A DNA stretch of 64,000 bases. Origin: Bradyrhizobium sp. (lineage in GTDB: Bacteria; Pseudomonadota; Alphaproteobacteria; Rhizobiales; Xanthobacteraceae). The notes beneath the pieces are model-generated. The model was not told the DNA's origin, did no database searches, and worked only from the letters and a program-made list of their open reading frames with translations. This document shows, piece after piece, positions 43,863 to 54,400 of this stretch; the first letter of the stretch is position 1; each line of letters begins with the position of its first letter. The stretch spans positions 1 to 64,000 of the forward strand of contig NZ_JACRAW010000107.1 of assembly GCF_016213215.1 (NCBI RefSeq). The letters run 5' to 3'. Made by a program: the position numbers and the translations under genes.

Positions 43863-44843
43863 ATGCTCGCTTTCACTCTTCGCCGCGCAATCCAGGCACT
43901 CGGGGTGATGATCGCGGTCGGGATCATCGCCTTCGCCATGTTCCGTTTCGCGGGAGATCCGGTCAACCAGATCGTCTCGATCGACACTGCGGCAGCCGAA
44001 CGCGCGGCGATCCGCAAATCGCTCGGCCTCGACGATCCGGTCATCGTGCAGTTCGGCCGATATTTCGCCGATGCTGCCCAGTTCAAATTCGGCGTCTCCT
44101 ATCAGTTCCGCCAGCCGGTTACGAACCTCCTGATGGAACGGATGCCGGCAACGCTGGAGCTGGCGATCTGCGCCACCATCTTCGCAATGGTCTTCGGAAT
44201 CCTGATGGGCGTGTACTCGGCGCTGCACCGCGACGGCCTGCTCGCCAAGGCGTTCCAGACGATATCCCTGATCGGCATCTCGTTGCCGACGTTCCTGATC
44301 GGCATTCTCCTCATCTACCTGTTTTCGGTCACGCTCGGCTGGCTGCCCTCGTTCGGACGCGGCGAGGTGGTTCGGATCGGCTGGTGGACCACCGGGCTCC
44401 TCACCCTGTCCGGGCTGAAGGCACTGATCCTGCCCTCCATCACGCTGGGGCTGTTTCAGATGACGCTGATCATGAGGCTGGTGCGGGCCGAAATGCTGGA
44501 GGTGCTGCGCACCGACTACATCCGTTTTGCCCGCGCCCGCGGCCTGACCACCCGCGCGATCCATTTCGGCCACGCGCTGCGAAACACGCTGGTTCCCGTC
44601 ATCACGGTGGCCGGCCTGCAATTCGGCTCGGTCATCGCATTTGCGATCATCACCGAGACGGTATTTCAGTGGCCGGGAATGGGCCTGCTGTTCGTCCAGG
44701 CGGTGCACAATGTCGACATCCCCATCATGGCGGCCTACCTCATGATGGTGTCCCTGATCTTCGTCGCCATCAACTTCGTGGTCGATATCCTCTATACTGT
44801 CGTCGATCCGCGCCTGCGGTCGACCGTCAGCCGGCCGGCCTAA
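43863..44843 (+). CDS. Dipeptide-type ABC transporter permease (DppB-like)
   Basis: The protein (326 aa) is an inner-membrane permease with six or more helices. It has the DppB N-terminus FTLRRAIQALGVMIAVGIIAFAMFRFAGDP and the EAA-like cytoplasmic loop EVLRTDYIRFARARGLTTRAI that contacts the ATPases. It pairs with the DppC-like protein 2 bp downstream. Confidence 0.93.
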   Translation: MLAFTLRRAIQALGVMIAVGIIAFAMFRFAGDPVNQIVSIDTAAAERAAIRKSLGLDDPVIVQFGRYFADAAQFKFGVSYQFRQPVTNLLMERMPATLELAICATIFAMVFGILMGVYSALHRDGLLAKAFQTISLIGISLPTFLIGILLIYLFSVTLGWLPSFGRGEVVRIGWWTTGLLTLSGLKALILPSITLGLFQMTLIMRLVRAEMLEVLRTDYIRFARARGLTTRAIHFGHALRNTLVPVITVAGLQFGSVIAFAIITETVFQWPGMGLLFVQAVHNVDIPIMAAYLMMVSLIFVAINFVVDILYTVVDPRLRSTVSRPA

Positions 44844-44845
44844 AG

Positions 44846-45817
44846 ATGAGCGAAACTGTCGCAGAGCCCAACGCGGAAGAGCGCCCCTCGCACGGCACGA
44901 CTCACCCGGGCTTGTTTGCGCGCCTCATCGACAGCGACCTGGTCCATTCGTTCCGCCGCTCCAGGCTCACCATGCTGGCGGCCCTGGTGACGCTGCTGTT
45001 CTTCCTGCTGGCGATCTTCGCGCCGCTTCTCGCCGTGCAGAACCCGTTCGATCCCGCCCAGCTCCAGTTGATGAATTCGCGCATCGCGCCGTTGTGGACG
45101 GCCGACGGCCAGAGCCCGTTCCTGCTCGGCACAGACGAGCAGGGCCGCGATGTCTTCTCCGCGATCCTCTACGGCCTGAGGATATCGCTCGCGGTCGGTG
45201 TGCTCGGCGTCATCTTCTCCGGCGTGCTCGGCATTCTCCTCGGCCTCATTGCCGGCTATTTCGGCGGCGCCGTCGACAGCCTGATCATGCGCATTGCCGA
45301 CGTGCAGCTCTCCTTCCCTGCGATCCTGATCGCGCTACTTATCAACGGCGTGGTCAAGTCGGTGCTCGGCAACAAGCTGGACGCGGCGAGCATGCTCGGC
45401 GTGCTGGTGCTCGCGATTGGGCTCAGCTTCTGGGTGCAGTATGCTCGCACCGTGCGCGGCTCGGTGATGGTCGAGAAGAACAAGGATTACGTCGCTGCGG
45501 CACAACTGATCGGATTGCCGGCGGCCGTGATCATGCTTCGCCACGTGCTGCCGAACACGACGGGCCCGATCTTCGTGATCGCGACCATCAACCTTGCGCT
45601 GGCGGTCATCACCGAGGCCACGCTGTCCTTCCTCGGCTCCGGGATGCCAGAAACCATGCCTTCGCTCGGAACCCTGATCCGGATCGGCAACAATTATCTG
45701 TTCGCCGGCGAATGGTGGATCGTCACATTCCCCGGCGTGGCGCTCGCGGTGCTGATCCTTTCCATCAACCTGCTCGGCGACTGGCTGCGCGACGCGCTCA
45801 ACCCGAAGCTCCGATGA
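44846..45817 (+). CDS. Dipeptide-type ABC transporter permease (DppC-like)
   Basis: This permease (323 aa) has a DppC-type N-terminus (HSFRRSRLTMLAALVTLLFF), the external LLGTDEQGRDVFSAILYGLRISL, and the EAA loop KNKDYVAAAQLIGLPAAVI. A start at 44846, two bases after the DppB stop, matches the family. It forms the membrane channel with the preceding gene product. Confidence 0.93.
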   Translation: MSETVAEPNAEERPSHGTTHPGLFARLIDSDLVHSFRRSRLTMLAALVTLLFFLLAIFAPLLAVQNPFDPAQLQLMNSRIAPLWTADGQSPFLLGTDEQGRDVFSAILYGLRISLAVGVLGVIFSGVLGILLGLIAGYFGGAVDSLIMRIADVQLSFPAILIALLINGVVKSVLGNKLDAASMLGVLVLAIGLSFWVQYARTVRGSVMVEKNKDYVAAAQLIGLPAAVIMLRHVLPNTTGPIFVIATINLALAVITEATLSFLGSGMPETMPSLGTLIRIGNNYLFAGEWWIVTFPGVALAVLILSINLLGDWLRDALNPKLR

Positions 45818-45839
45818 ACAGCCCTGACCGACTTCGTCC

Positions 45840-46826
45840 ATGACCGAACCCGTTCTTTCCGTGCGCAACCTCCAGGTGGAGTTCATGACCCGCCGTGGAG
45901 CGCTGCGCGCGATCGACGACGTCTCCTTCGACATTGCCAAGGGTGAAGTGCTGGGCGTGGTCGGTGAATCCGGCGCCGGCAAATCCGTCACCGGCATGGC
46001 CGTGATCGGGCTCATCGATCCCCCAGGGGGTCTCGCGGGAGGGGAAATCCACCTGTCCGGCACGCGCATCGACAACCTGCCGCCGGAGGAAATGCGCCGC
46101 ATCCGGGGCAAGCGGATCGGCATGATCTTCCAGGACCCGCTGACCAGCCTCAACCCGCTGTACCGGATCGGCGACCAGATCGTGGAGACGATCCGCACCC
46201 ACACCAGCCTTTCCGAACGGGCGGCGCGCCGGCGCGCCATCGATCTGTTGGCCGAGGTCGGCATTCCCGCGCCGGAGAAGCGCATCGACGGCTATCCGCA
46301 CGAATTCTCCGGCGGCATGCGCCAGCGCGTGGTGATTGCGCTCGCCATCTGCGCCGAGCCGGAACTGATCATTGCCGACGAACCCACCACCGCGCTCGAC
46401 GTCTCCGTGCAGGCGCAGATCATCGCGCTGATCAAGCGCCTCGGGCGCGATCACGGCACCGCGGTGATGCTGGTCACCCACGACATGGGCGTGATCGCCG
46501 AGACCTCCGACCGCGTCGCGGTGATGTATGCCGGTCGGATCGCGGAGATCGGCCCGGTGCAGGAGGTCGTCAGGAATCCACTGCACCCCTACGCCAAGGG
46601 CCTGATGGGCGCGATCCCCACCCTGTCCGGCGAAGAAACGCGTTTGGTGCAGATCCCGGGCACGATGCCGCGGCTGTCGGCTATTCCACCGGGCTGCTCG
46701 TTCAACCCGCGCTGCGCCTTTGCTTTCGAGCGCTGCCGCATCGAACGGCCGGAGCCGATCCGCCAGGGCACGCAGGCCGTGGCCTGCCATCTCTGTGATG
46801 CCGCCGCAAAGGACAGTGCAGCATGA
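45840..46826 (+). CDS. Dipeptide-type ABC transporter ATPase (DppD-like)
   Basis: A 328-aa ATPase with Walker [10 protein letters not shown] (42-50), signature FSGGMRQRV, Walker [14 protein letters not shown] and the C-terminal oligopeptide-transporter domain carrying [14 protein letters not shown]. Cysteine-rich tails of this kind can bind an Fe-S cluster in DppD relatives. Its end overlaps the DppF-like start by 4 nt. Confidence 0.94.
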   Translation: MTEPVLSVRNLQVEFMTRRGALRAIDDVSFDIAKGEVLGVVGESGAGKSVTGMAVIGLIDPPGGLAGGEIHLSGTRIDNLPPEEMRRIRGKRIGMIFQDPLTSLNPLYRIGDQIVETIRTHTSLSERAARRRAIDLLAEVGIPAPEKRIDGYPHEFSGGMRQRVVIALAICAEPELIIADEPTTALDVSVQAQIIALIKRLGRDHGTAVMLVTHDMGVIAETSDRVAVMYAGRIAEIGPVQEVVRNPLHPYAKGLMGAIPTLSGEETRLVQIPGTMPRLSAIPPGCSFNPRCAFAFERCRIERPEPIRQGTQAVACHLCDAAAKDSAA

Positions 46827-47815
46827 GTCCGGCTCCGTTCGTCCAGGCAAGAGATCTGCGCCAGGTCTTCGACGTTTCGAAACCGTGGCTCAACCGCATG
46901 CTCGAAGGCAGGCATCTCGAATTCCTCAAGGCGGTCGACGGCGTCAGTTTCGATATTGCCAAGGGCGAGACCTTTGCCATCGTCGGCGAGTCCGGATCGG
47001 GAAAGACCACGGTGGCGCGCATGGTGGTCGGACTGCTGCCGCCGAGTTCGGGCGAGGTTTTGATCGACGGCGTTTCGATGTCGGATCCTAAGCAGGCCTC
47101 GGCACGGCGGCGCCTGCGCCGGCGTATCCAGATGATCTTCCAGGATCCCTATGCCAGCCTCAATCCGCGCTTTCGCGTCGACGCCATCATCGCCGAGCCG
47201 ATCCGCGCCTTCGATCTGATCGAGGGCGAACGCGACATACGGGCGCGCGTCGGCGAACTCCTGGGGCTGGTCGGGCTGCATCCCGACGACCGGCTGAAAT
47301 TTCCCCACGAATTCTCCGGCGGGCAGCGCCAGCGCATAGCCATTGCGCGGGCACTCGCCTCCAACGCCGAATTCATCGTCTGCGACGAGCCGACCTCGGC
47401 GCTCGATGTTTCCGTGCAGGCGCAGATTTTGAACCTCATGCGCGACCTGCAGGACAAGCTTGGCCTCACCTACCTCTTCATCAGCCACAACCTCGCTGTG
47501 GTCCGCCACATGGCGAGCCGTGTCGGGGTCATGTATCTCGGACGCATCGTCGAAATTGCCGAAAGCCGCGAGTTGTTCGCCCAGCCGCGCATGCCCTACA
47601 CCACGATGCTGCTGGGCGCGGTGCCGGATCTTGCCATGACCGGGCGGCAGCGCATTCCCGTCAAGGGCGAGATTCCGAATCCGATCGATCCGCCGCCCGG
47701 CTGCGCGTTCAATCCGCGCTGCCCGCTTGCGTTCGACCTGTGCCGCAAGGAAGCGCCCCGGCTGATCGACGGCGTTGCCTGTCACGCGGTCAACACCGCG
47801 CCGGCGCCGGCCTGA
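46823..47815 (+). CDS. Dipeptide-type ABC transporter ATPase (DppF-like)
   Basis: This 330-aa second ATPase shows Walker A GESGSGKTT, FQDPYASLNPRFRV, signature FSGGQRQRI, Walker B EFIVCDEPTSALDV and the C-terminal CAFNPRCPLAFDLC segment. It is coupled to DppD by a 4-nt overlap and followed by the gamma-glutamyltransferase-family gene. Confidence 0.94.
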   Translation: MSPAPFVQARDLRQVFDVSKPWLNRMLEGRHLEFLKAVDGVSFDIAKGETFAIVGESGSGKTTVARMVVGLLPPSSGEVLIDGVSMSDPKQASARRRLRRRIQMIFQDPYASLNPRFRVDAIIAEPIRAFDLIEGERDIRARVGELLGLVGLHPDDRLKFPHEFSGGQRQRIAIARALASNAEFIVCDEPTSALDVSVQAQILNLMRDLQDKLGLTYLFISHNLAVVRHMASRVGVMYLGRIVEIAESRELFAQPRMPYTTMLLGAVPDLAMTGRQRIPVKGEIPNPIDPPPGCAFNPRCPLAFDLCRKEAPRLIDGVACHAVNTAPAPA

Positions 47816-47893
47816 TCTGCGCGGCACGAACAACGGTTGGCAGCCTGCTCCCGCTGTGCTCAAGTGCACACCGCCGCCAGCCAGTGGATCTCG

Positions 47894-49696
47894 ATGAGCA
47901 ACATCAATCCCGATCCGTTCACCACCCGGCCTGAGATCGAAGGCACGTTCGGGGTCGTCGCCTCGACCCACTGGATCGCAACAGCGGTGGGCATGGCGAC
48001 GCTCGAGAAAGGCGGCAACGCCTTCGACGCAGGTGCCGCCACCGCCTTCACGCTGCAGGTGGTGGAGCCGCATCTCAACGGACCCGGCGGCGACGTGCCG
48101 ATCATCGTCCACGATGTGCGGCGCGGCCGCGTCGAGGTGATCTGCGGCCAGGGACCGGCGCCCGCGCGCGCGACGATCGCTCATTACAGGAACGAGGGCC
48201 TCGACATGGTGCCCGGCACCGGGCTGTTGGCTGCCTGCGTGCCCGGCACCTTCGAGTCCTGGATGCTGCTCTTGCGCGATTACGGCACCCTGCGGCTGCG
48301 CGAAGTACTGGAGCCCGCAGTCGTCTACGCCCGCGACGGCTACCCGCTGGTCGAACGCGCCTCGGCCACCATTAGGACAGTCGAGCAGTTGTTCCGGCAG
48401 CACTGGCCGACATCGGCGGCGGTCTACCTGCCGAACAACGAGGTGCCGGCACCTGGCATCATCTTCACCAACAAGAAGCTCGCCGAAACCTACACGAGGA
48501 TCCTGAACGAGGCCGAGAGCGCCGGCGGCAATCGCGAAGCGCAGATCGAGCGCGCGCGCAAGGCCTGGTCGCAGGGTTTTGTCGCGGAGGCTATCGACAG
48601 GTTCTGCCGCACCCAGGAGGTCATGGATGTCAGCGGCTCGCCGCATCGCGGCGTGCTCAGCGCCGACGACATGGCACGCTGGCAGCCGACGATCGAGGCG
48701 CCGCTGACCTATGACTATGGCCGCTACACCGTCTGCAAGGCCGGCGTCTGGAGCCAGGGGCCCGTTACGCTGCAGCAGCTCGCATTACTCAAGGGCTTTG
48801 CGATCGACGGGCTCGATCCGGCCGGGCCTGATTTCATCCATCTGCAGGTCGAATGCGCCAAGCTCGCCTTCGCCGATCGCGAGAAGTTCTACGGCGATCC
48901 GAACTTCACCGAAGTGCCGATCGCGACCCTGTTGTCCGACGCCTACAACGACGAACGCCGCAAGCTGATCTCCGACAAGGCCTCGCTCGAACTTCGTCCG
49001 GGGTCGATCGAGGGATTTGGCGGGACGGTGAAGCTCCGCCGGGCGGAAGTGCAGCGCGAGGCGGTCGGCGCGTTCGGCGCAGGCGAGCCGACTGTCGGCC
49101 GCTTTGGCGAGGTGCGCGGTGACACCGTGCATTTCGACATCATCGACAAGGCCGGCAACATGATCTCGTCGACGCCGTCGGGCGGCTGGCTGCAATCCTC
49201 ACCGGTCATTCCCGAGCTCGGCTTCTGCCTTGGCAGCCGGGCCCAGATGTTCTGGCTCGAGGAAGCGCACCCGGCCGCGCTTGCGCCGGGAAAACGGCCG
49301 CGGACCACGCTTTCGCCCACCATGGCGCTGCGCGACGGCGAGCCGTATCTTGCCTGGGGAACGCCGGGCGGCGACCAGCAGGACCAGTGGGTCACGCAGT
49401 TCTTTCTGCGGCACGTTCATTGCGGGCTGAATTTGCAGGAAGCAATCGATGCGCCGGCCTGGCACTCCGAGCATTTCCCGATCTCGTTCTGGCCGCGCAC
49501 CGCGCGGCCCGGCGTGCTCGTGGTCGAGAACCGCGTGCCCAAGGCGACCGTCAATGCGCTTAAGGCTCGCGGGCACATCGTCGAGGTCGGACCTGACTGG
49601 TCAGAGGGCCGTCTCACCGCGGCCTCCCGGGTGGGTGTGAGGCGGCGCGCGGCCGCCAATCCGCGCGGCATGCAGGGCTACGCGGCCGGACGCTGA
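47894..49696 (+). CDS. Gamma-glutamyltransferase family protein (Ntn hydrolase)
   Basis: The 600-aa protein has the GGT fold: an N-terminal STHWIATAVGMATLEKGGNAFDAGAA, and the large-to-small subunit junction with the likely nucleophile Thr in GDTVHFDIIDKAGNMIS. These enzymes self-cleave and remove gamma-glutamyl groups or act as acylases. The SSTPSGGWLQSSP segment after the nucleophile differs from the glutathione-specific E. coli enzyme and resembles the YwrD-like subgroup. No signal peptide is evident, so it should be cytoplasmic. It follows the transporter ATPases and probably processes the imported compound. Start at 47894 matches the family N-terminus. Confidence 0.9.
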   Translation: MSNINPDPFTTRPEIEGTFGVVASTHWIATAVGMATLEKGGNAFDAGAATAFTLQVVEPHLNGPGGDVPIIVHDVRRGRVEVICGQGPAPARATIAHYRNEGLDMVPGTGLLAACVPGTFESWMLLLRDYGTLRLREVLEPAVVYARDGYPLVERASATIRTVEQLFRQHWPTSAAVYLPNNEVPAPGIIFTNKKLAETYTRILNEAESAGGNREAQIERARKAWSQGFVAEAIDRFCRTQEVMDVSGSPHRGVLSADDMARWQPTIEAPLTYDYGRYTVCKAGVWSQGPVTLQQLALLKGFAIDGLDPAGPDFIHLQVECAKLAFADREKFYGDPNFTEVPIATLLSDAYNDERRKLISDKASLELRPGSIEGFGGTVKLRRAEVQREAVGAFGAGEPTVGRFGEVRGDTVHFDIIDKAGNMISSTPSGGWLQSSPVIPELGFCLGSRAQMFWLEEAHPAALAPGKRPRTTLSPTMALRDGEPYLAWGTPGGDQQDQWVTQFFLRHVHCGLNLQEAIDAPAWHSEHFPISFWPRTARPGVLVVENRVPKATVNALKARGHIVEVGPDWSEGRLTAASRVGVRRRAAANPRGMQGYAAGR

Positions 49697-49723
49697 CGGA
49701 CAGAGACGGACGGATAACACGAC

Positions 49724-50434
49724 ATGACCTGGTCGATCATCGCGCGAGACAAAGATACCGGCGAGTTTGGCATTGCGGTTGCGACACGGTTCTTCGCCGT
49801 CGGCGCGCGCGTGCCCTTCATCGCCTCCGGCCTTGGCGCCATCGCGACGCAAGCGCTGGTCAATCCCTATTACGGCATCGACGGCATAAAGCTTCTGCGC
49901 GAGGGCAGAAACGCTCACGACGTCCTCACCGCCCTGCTCGCAACCGACAGCGGCCGCGAGAGTCGCCAGCTTCACATCATGGATGCCAAGAGCGAGATTG
50001 CCGCCCACACCGGCAGCGACTGCGTCGACTGGAGCGGGCACATCGCGGGCAGCGGCTTTTCCATCGCCGGCAACATGCTCGCGGGCGCAGCCGTGCTCGA
50101 TGAGACCGCTCACGCCTGGCTTTCCAATGAGAAGCTGCCCTTCCCAAGCCGGCTGATCGCGGCGCTGCGCGCCGGCCAAGCCGCCGGCGGCGACAAGCGC
50201 GGCAGGCAGTTCGCGGCCCTCCTGATTCATGGCGAAGAAGCGTGGTCCGCGCTCGATCTGCGCGTCGACGACCATCCCGATCCTCTCGCCGAGCTGGAGC
50301 GGCTCGAACAGAAAAGCCGCGAGCTGTGGGTGCATTTCCGGGAATTGCTGCCGACCCGCAAGGATCCCGCCGGTACCACCGACCGCGCGGTGATCGACGC
50401 CCGCATCGAAGCAGCCAAGACCACCAAGCAATGA
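49724..50434 (+). CDS. DUF1028 family protein (Ntn-hydrolase-like)
   Basis: A 236-aa protein of the DUF1028 family, recognised by MTWSIIARDKDTGEFGIAVATRFFAVGARVPF and TQALVNPYYGIDGIKLL. The family is predicted to share the Ntn-hydrolase fold. Its function is not established, and members often sit beside gamma-glutamyl or amidase genes. It lies 27 bp after the GGT-type gene, so it is in the same operon. It may hydrolyse an amide bond of the same substrate class. Confidence 0.87.
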   Translation: MTWSIIARDKDTGEFGIAVATRFFAVGARVPFIASGLGAIATQALVNPYYGIDGIKLLREGRNAHDVLTALLATDSGRESRQLHIMDAKSEIAAHTGSDCVDWSGHIAGSGFSIAGNMLAGAAVLDETAHAWLSNEKLPFPSRLIAALRAGQAAGGDKRGRQFAALLIHGEEAWSALDLRVDDHPDPLAELERLEQKSRELWVHFRELLPTRKDPAGTTDRAVIDARIEAAKTTKQ

Positions 50435-50489
50435 CTACGCTGATCTGCGCGACGCGCTCGGTCCGCGCCGGCGCTAACGGTGACCTGCT

Positions 50490-51233
50490 TCAGATCACGG
50501 TCTCGCGCATCACGCGCCGGCAATCCATCTCGTATTCGAGATCAACCACCGGCGGCCGCGCAAAGTGCCAGGTCAGGCCGGAGCGCATCGCGCCACGGCG
50601 GACCAGTTCGTCGGCAACGGCGGGATGAAAATCGTGCACCGAATAGGCCTGCACGCCCGTGGTCTCCTTCCAGCCGAAGCCGAATGCCGAGAGGCGCTCT
50701 TCCATTTCGCCGACGGTAAAGCCGACCTTTTCCCGTAATCCGTCCGGGCTGAGGTCGCGGTACCGCACGATCCGCTCGGAATAGGTGCCGGGGCCGCCGC
50801 GCGCCTCGGCTCCGCCGGCGATCACGAAGGTGGATGTCGAAGCGCCGGTCGGCCGCGTGAAGGAAAAGGCATAAAAGGACGGCTCAGCCGGTGGATCGAT
50901 CTCCGGGCAGACATTGCTGCGCGCCACCGGATTGGTGGTGCCATCGAAAATGCCCCACTCCGCCAGTGTCTTGACGTAGTGCAGGTTGAAGGCGCGAAAG
51001 CCTTCTTCGGTGAACGCCGCAGGCGAGCGCAGTTCGCAGGCACAGAATGCGGTCAGCGGCCGTCCCGCTGCCTGGATGTACTTTGCGGCTTGAGCAAACC
51101 CATCCGCCAACGGCACGAGCTGATCGAAGCGAACGCGCTCGATTTCGTAGCCGGGATCGGCCGCGGCACCACTCGAATACTGGAACACGGCCGGGATGAA
51201 GCGGTAATTGCCGGAAGGAAAATCACGCGTCAT
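50490..51233 (-). CDS. CnbZ-like protein (putative 2-aminomuconate deaminase family)
   Basis: The 247-aa protein reads like the family I recall as CnbZ, a 2-amino-5-chloromuconate deaminase of aminophenol degradation: MTRDFPSGNYRFIPAVFQYSSG, ITERVRYRD-like and ARSNVCPEIDPP segments. Most family members outside degradation plasmids are uncharacterised. GGGAG precedes the ATG at 51233. It converges with the DUF1028 gene (55 bp apart). Assignment to the family is from memory, and substrate specificity is not implied. Confidence 0.5.
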   Translation of the reverse strand: MTRDFPSGNYRFIPAVFQYSSGAAADPGYEIERVRFDQLVPLADGFAQAAKYIQAAGRPLTAFCACELRSPAAFTEEGFRAFNLHYVKTLAEWGIFDGTTNPVARSNVCPEIDPPAEPSFYAFSFTRPTGASTSTFVIAGGAEARGGPGTYSERIVRYRDLSPDGLREKVGFTVGEMEERLSAFGFGWKETTGVQAYSVHDFHPAVADELVRRGAMRSGLTWHFARPPVVDLEYEMDCRRVMRETVI

Positions 51234-51347
51234 CTCGATGCTCCCGTTTGCGTTGCTGCAGATGCCTGGTGTCCAAGACTGCCTTGGTGAACTGACGTCG
51301 ACGCCTGCAAACCGACCAGCGTGCGGCGCGGCCGGGCCAGCATCGCG

Positions 51348-51388
51348 CAAAAAACAAAGCGCGGCAACGACGATGGCCGGTGCCGCGC
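51348..51388 (-). terminator. Rho-independent terminator of the RND efflux operon
   Basis: Read leftward, AGCGCGGCA pairs with TGCCGCGCT across a 14-nt loop and is followed by TTGTTTTTT. It lies 24 bp after the stop of the pump gene, on the right strand to end the tetR-adaptor-pump transcript. Confidence 0.85.
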
Positions 51389-51412
51389 TTCAGCTCTCAT
51401 CAAGCGAGCTCG

Positions 51413-54400
51413 TCAGGTCGACCTCAGAGCCTTGGGCCCGAGATCATAGGCCTTGATCTGCCTGGCCCGCTCGGAGCTCGCCGCCTTGCTGTGGTCGGTC
51501 GCCAGAACGACGTACACCGCCGGCAGCACGAACAGGGTGAACAGCGTTCCGATCGACATGCCCGCGACGACCACGAGCCCGATCGAGAACCGGCTGGCGG
51601 CGCCGGCGCCGGTCGCGGTCAGAAGCGGGATCAGGCCGGTGACCATGGCCGCGGTGGTCATCAGGATCGGCCGCAACCGGATACGCGCAGCCATCTCGAT
51701 GGCCGAACGCCGGTCCAGCCCCTCGTTGAGCTGCAGCTCCCTGGCGAACTCCACCATCAGGATGCCGTGCTTGGTGATCAGGCCGACCAGCGTCAGCAGC
51801 CCGACCTGGGTGTAGATGTTGATGGTCGCTACTCCGAAGAACAGCGGGATCAGGGCGCCGACAATCGCCATGGGCACGCTGATCATGATGACCAGCGGAT
51901 CGCGCAGGCTTTCGAACTGCGCGGCGAGCACCAGGAAGATGATGATGATTGCAAAACCGAGGGTGATCAGCAGCTGATTACCCTCCTGCACGTACTGCCG
52001 GGAGTCGGCGAGGTAGTCGTGGCTGAACCCGGCGGGCAGCTTCTTGGCTTCGCCCTCGAGGAACTCGACCGCCTGCCCGACCGTCACGCCCGGGATCGGC
52101 ACGGCCATGAAGGTTGCCGAGTTGAGCTGGTTGTAGTGGGTGAGCGCGTTCGGGTCGGTACCGGTCTCGATCGAGACCACCGTGGATAGCGGCAACTGCT
52201 GACCCGTCCTCGTCGTCACGTAAAAACCGGACAGCGACTCCGGCGTCAGGCGCTGGTCGCGCGGCACCTGCGGAATCACCTGGTAGGAGCGTCCTTCAAG
52301 GTTGAAGCGGTTCACATAATTGCCGCCGAGCAGCGTCGCCAGCGACGCGCCGATGTTCTGCATGGTCACCCCAAGGTCGTTCGCCTTGGTACGATCGATC
52401 TTCAGCCTCACCACAGGCTGGTTGAAGTTCAGATCGCTGTCGGAGACGATGAACAGTCCGCTCTTGCGCGCAGCGTCCTTCAGCTTCTCCATCTGCTCAT
52501 AGACGGTCTGGAAGCCGGTGGTCGAATTGATCACCATCTGGATCGGCAGACCGCCGGGGCCGCCGGGCAAGGGCGGAAGGTTGAATGCAAAGGCGTTGAC
52601 GCCTTCGATCTTGCTGAGTTCCGCCTGCACCAGAGGCTTGAGCTTGATCGAGGAGCGCTTGCGCTCGTCCCACGGGGTCAGCAGCATGCCGGCGATGCCG
52701 CTTTGCGCGCCATTGATCCCATTCAGCACGAAGCGCAGATCGGTTTCCGGAAACTTCTGGAACGCCTGGTCGAGCTTGTCGCCGTAGAAATTGTAGTAGT
52801 CGATATTGGCGTATTTCGGCGCCTTGGTGAGCGCGAAGACGATGCCCTGATCTTCCTCCGGCGCGAGCTCCTTTGCGGTGTGCATGTAGAGGAAGCCGAC
52901 CAGCCCCAGTATCGTCACCGCGAACAGGCCGGTGACCGCCTTGTAGTCGAGCGAGCGGTCGAGCTTTCTGCCGTACCAGCGCGTCACCGCGCCGAACACC
53001 CGGTTCACCAGCCTGGAAAAGCGTCCTTCGTCGGCGTTCTTCAACAGCACCGAGCACATCATCGGTGACAGCGTCAGCGCGATCACGCCCGAGACGATAA
53101 CCGACCCCGCCAGCGTGAAGGCGAATTCGCGGAACAGCGCGCCGGTGAGGCCGCCGAGGAAGCCGATCGGCGCATAGACGGCGGCCAGCGTGATAGTCAT
53201 GGAGATGACGGGGCCGACGATCTCACGCGCGCCCTGCAGTGCGGCCTGAACCGGCGGACTGCCCTCCTCCAGATGCCGGTGAATGTTCTCCACCACCACG
53301 ATCGCGTCATCGACCACGAGCCCGATCGCCAGCACCATCGCGAGCAGCGTCAGCAGGTTGAAGCTGAAGCCCATGATCAGCATCATGGTGCAGACGCCGA
53401 TCAGCGACAAAGGAATCGTGACGACCGGAATGATCACCGACCGCAGCGAGGCCAGGAACAGGAAGATCACCACGACGACGATCAGCACGGCTTCGCCCAG
53501 CGTCATCTCGACCTCGTTGATCGAGGACTGGATGAACTTGGTCGAGTCGTAGGCGACCTTCATCTTCATCGACGGCGGCAAATTGCGCTCGATCTCCGGG
53601 AACAGCGCGCGGACGCCCCTCACCAGCGTCAGCGGATTGCCTTGCGGCGTCGCCTGCACGCCGATGAAGATCGCACGCTCCCCGTTGAAGGCGACGCTCG
53701 CGTCGGTGCTTTGCGCGGCAAGCTCGACGGTGGCGATGTCCTCCATCCGCACGAAGCCGCCGTCCTTGGCCTTCACGATCATTCGCTTGAACTGCTGGAC
53801 GTCGGTCAGCCCGGTATTGGTCGAGATGTTGGAGACGATGAAGTAGCCCTTGGTCTGGCCCGCGGCCGACTGGAAGTTGTTGGCGGAGATCGCGGCCGCG
53901 ACGTCGGTCGGCGACACGCCGCGGCCCGCCATCTTGACCGGATCGAGCCACAACCGCATCGCAAAGGTCTGGCCGCCCAGGATATCCGCCGAGGCGACGC
54001 CGTCGACGGTCGAGAGCACCGGCTGCACCACGCGCGTCAGGTAGTCGGAAATCGCCGATCCCGACAGCTCATCGCTGGAGAAGCCGATATACATCACCGC
54101 GGTGGCCTGCCCCGTCGTCTTGGTGACGATCGGGTCGTTCGATTCCTTCGGGATCAGGTATTTGACCGAGTTCACCTTGGCGAGGACCTCGGTGAGCGCC
54201 TGGTTCGGGTCGAAGTTCAGCTTGATGTAGACCTGGATCGTCGAGGTGCCGAGCACCGAGGAGGAGGTTATGTAGTCGACGCCCTCGGCGGAAGCCACCG
54301 CCTGCTCGAGCGGAGTGGTGATGAAGCCCTGGATCAGATCGGCTGACGCGCCGGGATAGACGGTCGTGACGTTCACCACCGTGTTGGAGAGCTTCGGATA

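Noticed and set aside
43271..44845. Very long frame upstream of the DppC-like gene
   Set aside because: It lies in a shifted frame over the binding-protein and DppB genes. It is a high-GC shadow.
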